Of a stretch of 64,000 bases of DNA, positions 59,329-64,000 are shown piece by piece (within the stretch, counting starts at the first letter, position 1; each line of letters begins with the position of its first letter). The position numbers and the translations under genes are program-made. This DNA is from Anthoceros angustus. Its lineage: Eukaryota > Streptophyta > Anthocerotopsida > Anthocerotales > Anthocerotaceae. The notes beneath the pieces are model-generated. The model was not told the DNA's origin. It saw only the letters and a program-made list of their open reading frames with translations, and made no database searches. The stretch covers positions 1,126,783 to 1,190,782 of the forward strand of contig MU008176.1 in assembly GCA_010909165.1 (NCBI GenBank), given 5' to 3'.

Positions 59329-59525
59329 GCTCTGATACCATGTTAATTTATATGGTAATCATGTGAACTAACAAAGCAAACACACGAAGACCACAAATGC
59401 AACACAAGCATTTTAATTAAAACAAGAGCACAAAGTGTATATGTTCTAAAACTAACAAGTAACCGTCATAACTACCACTAGCCCTAAATATAGTAATGTA
59501 CCTAAACTAAATAATATATTTAACA
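59329..59525 (-). repeat. Copia-B PBS and 5' LTR
   Basis: The LTR (59,341-59,525) has TGTTAA...TTAACA inverted ends on the minus strand and is directly followed by an intact TGGTATCAGAGC PBS. No second copy of this LTR is seen nearby. Confidence 0.85.
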
Positions 59526-60660
59526 CTTTCCAGCTCAAATACTGCCATTCACTGTGCTTCACACCTCCTCCACCTCTGCAAGCCGGAGAGGCTCTTTCTC
59601 CAGCTTCATGACTCTACGTAGATCCGCCTTGAAGGAGTCTGCCTCTCTTTCCACTTCCCCGGGAGTTAGAATCTCAGTGGTCTCCTTCGCCTTTCAACTC
59701 CCGACGACATTTTCTTCCAAACTCGAGTCATGATCAGGCCTGAGATCCCCTAGCTCCCCTAGTGCTTGCTTCCATCTCCTCATCTCCGATTATGCGCTGG
59801 GCTGTTTGCCTGACGTCATGCCCGCCTTCAGCTTGCTGCGGCTGCCGCTCCTGCCGGCCTCCTCCACCCGGAAGAGTGGTCCTTGTCTTGGCAGAGGCCT
59901 CCGCCTCTCTTGCCCCCTTCAGCTAAGCCTCCAGCCTCCGGGCTCTGGCTCACTCCTCGTGCATTCTTCTACCAACCTTGGCCCCTTCTCCGCCGACGTG
60001 CTTCCTCCGCCTTTCCCACGCCACTTCCCTTCTCTGGCTGTGTCCTTCCGCTGCTGCCTGCCTCTGAGCGTGTTTCAGCTGCTCGCATTAGCCGAGCACT
60101 GCCCCAATCTCTTGGGTGGACCTTTGCCTCTGTTACTGTGGCCAGGTGGCTTACGCCTCCCGACTTCATGCGAGGGACTCATCCTCTTGGCGGCTTGCCA
60201 GCTCAGCGACCTTGGAGCCTGGGCCCATTTCGCTCTTGGGGTGTGCTCTCCACTTCTTAGGTCTTCTCCACGTCCCAGAGTCCCTGAGCATGCCGGCCCA
60301 TGACGGCCGCCGCTTTAAAACCGCCTCTCCACTTCCAACAAGCACTGCGAGACTCCCAAGCATAGTCCGCCAAGGCGAGGCTCCCTCCTGTTCGTTAGAT
60401 TGGGACCGCCATGTCACATAGCCCGAGTGAGTTCGGGACAGGGAACTCCGACCCAACCGTGACCAGCAAATTTAGGTCGATCTCTGGCCCGGACGCGGCT
60501 TCCACCTCCTTGGCTCTTTTGCGCCAACTCCTTCTTCGCACGCTCTTGGCTTAGGTCCCGGCAATAGGCGAGTCCGGAGCTGGCCATCTTCCTCCGTAGG
60601 GAGAGCAGGGACCGGCTCAGGGTGGGGTTGCACAATGAGACGACCGACTTGCAGAAACTC
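59526..60660 (-). other. Minus-strand charged sequence left of E2 copy 2
   Basis: No gene is called. On the minus strand several frames are Arg/Glu/Ala-rich (for example RPKKWRAHPKSEMGPGSKVA and RAKKELAQKSQGGGSRVRAR), like the coiled-coil part of the gag-like family, but broken repeatedly. The plus-strand frame of 165 codons at 59,806-60,303 (Leu/Pro/Ser-rich) is its complement and has no motif. Confidence 0.35.
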
Positions 60661-63136
60661 GTTGGGACGCGGCTCGAAGTGTTTTTTTTGTTTTTGGGAT
60701 CTGTGGTGTGAAAATAAGTCGGGTTGGTAGTAGGCAGGTATTTATAGAAGAAATGCCTTGGCCTATGGATTCTTTTCTTGTTTTGATTTTTAAGTTAGAA
60801 AATAAATGGTCCGGAATTTGGTGTTCCTTGGCCCATGGACTGGAATGTTCAAAAAGTCTATATATGTGAGATAGGGGGTTGGAATAATTAGAGTGTGATA
60901 GGTCTATAAGTTGGGGTCGACAAGCGGCAGAATGAATGAGTGTGGGGTTGTGGATTGGGATGTGGAAGCTGAGAGTCGAACAGAGTAGGGGAACCCGGGA
61001 AACTTAACCCTAGGAATGATGTAATCCTGCTCAAACAACGGAGCGCAACGGCCGGACGGAGCGAGCGGAGCGACGACACAAGCGCGACGTCGAGGAGTGG
61101 TCCGGGGCACCGCGATCGCAGGGGCGCGAGGCGCAACGACGAAGGGAAGGAGCTCAACCCCCACATATCGCGAGGCGCGCGCAGAGGAGGAAGGCGCGAT
61201 GGCGCCTCCTGCCGAGGAGGTAGGAACTCGAGACCGACTGTGAAATTCGCAGCGAGGTGGTTTGTGGCGCGAGACCAGAAGACCGTGAGAGGGATGGCGC
61301 CAAGGTCACCACCGAATTGTGTTGCCCAATGGCCGAACATGGATCATTGGAAAGTTGGGAGTCGGTGAAGGAGTCAAGGGTTTCATGGAAGAGCGGTGGA
61401 ATTACATGAACTGACTGTGCAGGAGTGTGCGCACACAAGGACAAATACCAAAGCGGGATTTAGAGCGGGCAGGATTGGGACCGGAGCCGGTTAGAAGGTG
61501 GGCGGGCGCAAGAAGGAGGAGGCGGTTGGTGATGGAGCTGCCCAGAAAAGAAGCACGGCAAGAAGCACCGCCCGTTAAAGCGGGCGACCATGAACCCAAC
61601 GGCCGGTTGACGAGGGATTTGGCAACAACAGCAGCTTGATGGGTCCGCCAGTGGCTATGTTTCGCAAAGACAAGAAGCGTGATTATTTGTCCGACCACTG
61701 CCGCCGCCTTCATGAAGTGGTCAAGGCGAAGATCGAAGCGAATTCTCTACAAGTTGTGTGAAGAGAGGTTGAACTGATTTCTCCTCGCCGCCTCTCTAAT
61801 CTCACCATTTCGTCCATCTTTATGTTTACGCTAACTGCCCCGCCAGAGGTGGAGATTGTAGCCTCCTCCACATGTGGAAGCTTAGGGAGGTGAATGGAAG
61901 GCGGAGGAGCCCAAGGAGGAAAAATCGGATAGCCGGGAGCCTGGCGACAGCGCCTGGAGGAGGAGAAGGAAATTCCCACCAAAGAAAAGGAGGAAGACCG
62001 GGGTGAAGGCGGCATCTCGGATGCGGAGGCCACTGTGTCAAAAACGGCGCCAAGGCTAGAAAATGAAAGCCAAACGGTTGGAGGTGGCGAAGAGGAGGCG
62101 CGATCCGAGGACAATCCGACCGGATGCGATGATGAATCAACTCCGAGGGTTTAGGGTCGACCTCGAGCGGACCCTCCTCAAAGATGGGAAGAGATTTTCA
62201 AGGGACTCCACCGGCAACAGGTGGATGCAACCGAATTGGTGAGGGTGCGACCTTGCCGGGGAGGAAAGTTCTCGAGGAGGGATGGCGCGGGCCGCCACAA
62301 CAAGTGGACTTGTGAGCCGACCACGCCGATGATCCGCCCAAGCGGTTGGATCAAGCGGCTTTAGCTCTCACCGCTCAGGTGCGACGGAGGAAGTGGTGAA
62401 GGCCAGTTTGATTAAGAGGAGGCCAAGCGCAAGCAATTGGAGGAAGACAAGGAACCTAGAGGAAATAAGGGCCAAGATTCAAGAAGATTTGTGCAGGCCT
62501 GTGGAGAAGTTGCAAGCCATGACGAGCCGCAGGAAGCACTCATGGCTCAAATTAAGGATGCCCACGACGAACCAGAGATGCAGGGGGAGTTGTTGCAGCC
62601 CAGAGCGTGAGGCGGCCTCGGAAAAGGCCCATAAGCTAGCGGAGCGATATAAGGGGAGCGGATGAGGCACGTGGCGGGCCAAAAGACAAAGGGAAGGGGA
62701 AGCGGGTAGCGTGACCACGATCGAGTAGCGAAGGACCTACCGAGCGGAAGGAAGCAACCGAGGTAGCCGAAACCTCACCTACCGGTTGCCGAACGAACGA
62801 CGGTGGAGTCCATCAGTCGAAACCGCTACATTGGCGCAACCAACCCGGCAGGGGCGACAGGCGACGTGGCGCCTCGCGAGGACATAGGCCAACTGTGTAG
62901 CCTACGGAGGAGGGGTAAGCACCTCACCGCAGCAGGGGTCCGGCGACATGGATGAGGAAACTTATGTGCCCGGGTCTATATGTGAATGGAGAACGCGGCT
63001 TAACCTCACCCCATGTGCGGTGGAAATAGGAGGGATCGTGGCCTACCTCGCAAGTGAGGACCAAGTGCATACTTCTACCATCGCGCCTGTGGGGGTTGGC
63101 TCTATTATGGAGGCGACTTTGGAGGAGTTGAGCGGG
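60661..63136 (+). mobile_element. Gag-like unit E2, copy 2
   Basis: The promoter part (CCTTGGCC motifs at about 60,765 and 60,827; TATATATG at about 60,859) and coding part align with 40,397-42,870. Shared coding stretches are EPNGRLTRDLATTA (about 61,590), the coiled-coil region (KRRPSASNWRKTRNLEEIRA, RAKIQEDLCRPVEKLQAMTS) and MDEETYVPG with VEIGGIVAYL (62,948-63,060). It ends MEATLEELSG at 63,136, after which LTR-like family-G sequence begins. Compared with copy 1 it has many small gaps, often at CAG or CTG (for example CCTGGATGCAGATG reads CCGGATGCGATG near 62,120). Confidence 0.65.
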
Positions 63137-63475
63137 TAGGCTTCTTGTCACGAGGTGACCTGCAAATTGTGTGTGTAGGTCAAGTTTGGTCTTAGAAGTA
63201 GGGACGAAATCGCGTGTGAACCAGGGGGTCCCCGGGCGCCTGGTAGGCTCTCGCCGAGGTGACCGCAATTGTGTCGCGGGTCGAGGATTGGCGATTTTCA
63301 AGCAAAGGCAAGTGGTGCACTGAGAGGGAGAGTAGTGGGCGCCTTGCTTGTTTAGAAGGTCGAGAAGTGTGTCATCGCAGTAGCGATTGGGCATCACGAC
63401 CTCGAACTTTCACACAAGTCTCATGGGACGAAACCCAACGCACGGGCGACAAAGGGGATAAGTGTGGCCGCTTAT
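63137..63475 (+). repeat. LTR-like repeat, family G, copy 3 (opposite orientation)
   Basis: This is the reverse complement of about 36,846-37,140, with the GGGATAAGTGTGGCCGC core at about 63,455. It follows the E2 coding end on the same strand, supporting the idea that family G is the 3' LTR/UTR of the gag-like units. Confidence 0.6.
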
Positions 63476-64000
63476 AGTGGAGGACTCGGGAGTGCCCCGG
63501 ATTCTCCCACCACTTGTCTATGTCGTGTTTATCCGTGCCGTGATTGCAAGCTCGTAACATCGCACACGATCGTATCAGAATTTGCCTTCGTGAACGTGGC
63601 AAGCTTGATTGGTGGAGTCTATCGAATTCAAAAGCGAGAAACGATGCATATCTCATAATTGTATGTGTAGGGCTATATGTTAACAATCATATACCTATGA
63701 TCGTATGTCCCTACTTCATATGTGTGTATCTAATAGAGGACGGGTTTCATAAGCAAACTTTTGAAATGAAAGCATAATACCGCTAATGCACCATGGCACA
63801 AATGTCACAACCTACTTATGACGGTGGAATGAAAAACAGAGCAAAACGATCGCTGTAAAAGGACCTCTCGCACCGACGGTGTGTAGTTGAATTGCGTTCA
63901 CCGCTAATTGGCCACGTGTGGATTTAAACTATCGAACTAGAACAAGATGTGCATATAGTTGGGTAATGTGGCAGGTATAGTTTAGTTTAGATCGAATAGT
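63476..64000. other. No recognised feature
   Basis: The sequence is of mixed composition and becomes AT-richer after 63,640. It has short open frames without motif, and no repeat partner in the window. Confidence 0.5.

Larger units (their letters stand above)
52030..59525 (-). mobile_element. Copia-B: minus-strand copia, interrupted by Copia-C
   Basis: The 5' LTR is at 59,341-59,525 (minus strand TGTTAAAT...ATTAACA). The PBS, TGGTATCAGAGC on the minus strand, is at 59,340-59,329. The internal part continues to 59,143, is interrupted by the complete Copia-C insertion with TATCC duplications, and resumes at 53,713. Gag, knuckle and protease follow down to about 52,030, where the element is cut and joined to gypsy gag. 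The downstream half (integrase, RT, 3' LTR) is absent. Confidence 0.8.

Noticed and set aside
59806-60303. 165-codon plus-strand ORF
   Set aside because: Leu/Pro/Ser composition is the complement of an Arg/Glu/Ala-rich minus strand. No motif or start context.

Overview
This window looks like nuclear DNA of a land plant, most likely a homosporous fern (Ceratopteris or Adiantum type). The evidence is a many-intron organellar aminoacyl-tRNA synthetase gene, PLS-type pentatricopeptide-repeat (PPR) coding sequence in the long 'DMYAKCG' style common in ferns, and several kilobase-scale plant LTR retrotransposons plus a PIF/Harbinger DNA transposon. The fern assignment is inference from sequence style. 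No bacterial operon, tRNA, rRNA or CRISPR array was seen.

Layout. 1-2.4 kb: fragments of LTR elements, including a copia RNase H tail. 2.4-16.9 kb: a tandem array of about 5.65-kb units. Each unit carries a plus-strand organellar tryptophanyl-tRNA synthetase (TrpRS) and, in the first two, a minus-strand PPR pseudogene. Only the third TrpRS copy (13,969-16,740) keeps fifteen exons with coherent phases and all signature motifs. Copies 1 and 2 share disabling lesions. 17-19.65 kb: a decayed PIF/Harbinger element with a transposase and a convergent Myb/SANT-like ORF, preceded by a 150-bp ATT microsatellite. 19.2-20.9 kb: a direct duplication of its flank.

20.8-31.15 kb: a large Ty1/copia element (Copia-A) with LTRs, primer-binding site, gag, protease, integrase, RT and RNase H, several internal tandem duplications, and an extra antisense ORF before the 3' LTR. 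31.2-46.4 kb: LTR-bounded units in both orientations that encode a gag-like, coiled-coil protein I cannot assign to a family, mixed with GC-rich minisatellites built on the palindrome CCTACCGGTAGG. 46.5-52.0 kb: a minus-strand Ty3/gypsy gag-pol whose RT lacks its YxDD segment. 52.0-59.5 kb: a minus-strand copia (Copia-B) interrupted by a copia insertion (Copia-C) with matching 5-bp target duplications. 59.5-63.5 kb: a second copy of the gag-like unit. The last 500 bp hold nothing I recognise.

The only plausible host gene is TrpRS copy 3. It would charge tRNA-Trp in plastids and/or mitochondria. The rest is mobile-element DNA. Many apparent frameshifts in the elements fall at CAG/CTG trinucleotides that read as CG or CCG in the broken copy, so part of the decay may be sequencing error linked to CHG methylation. 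I found no convincing new multi-gene system. The best leads are the antisense AT-hook ORF inside Copia-A, the unassigned gag-like family, the palindromic LTR and minisatellite motifs, and the TrpRS array.
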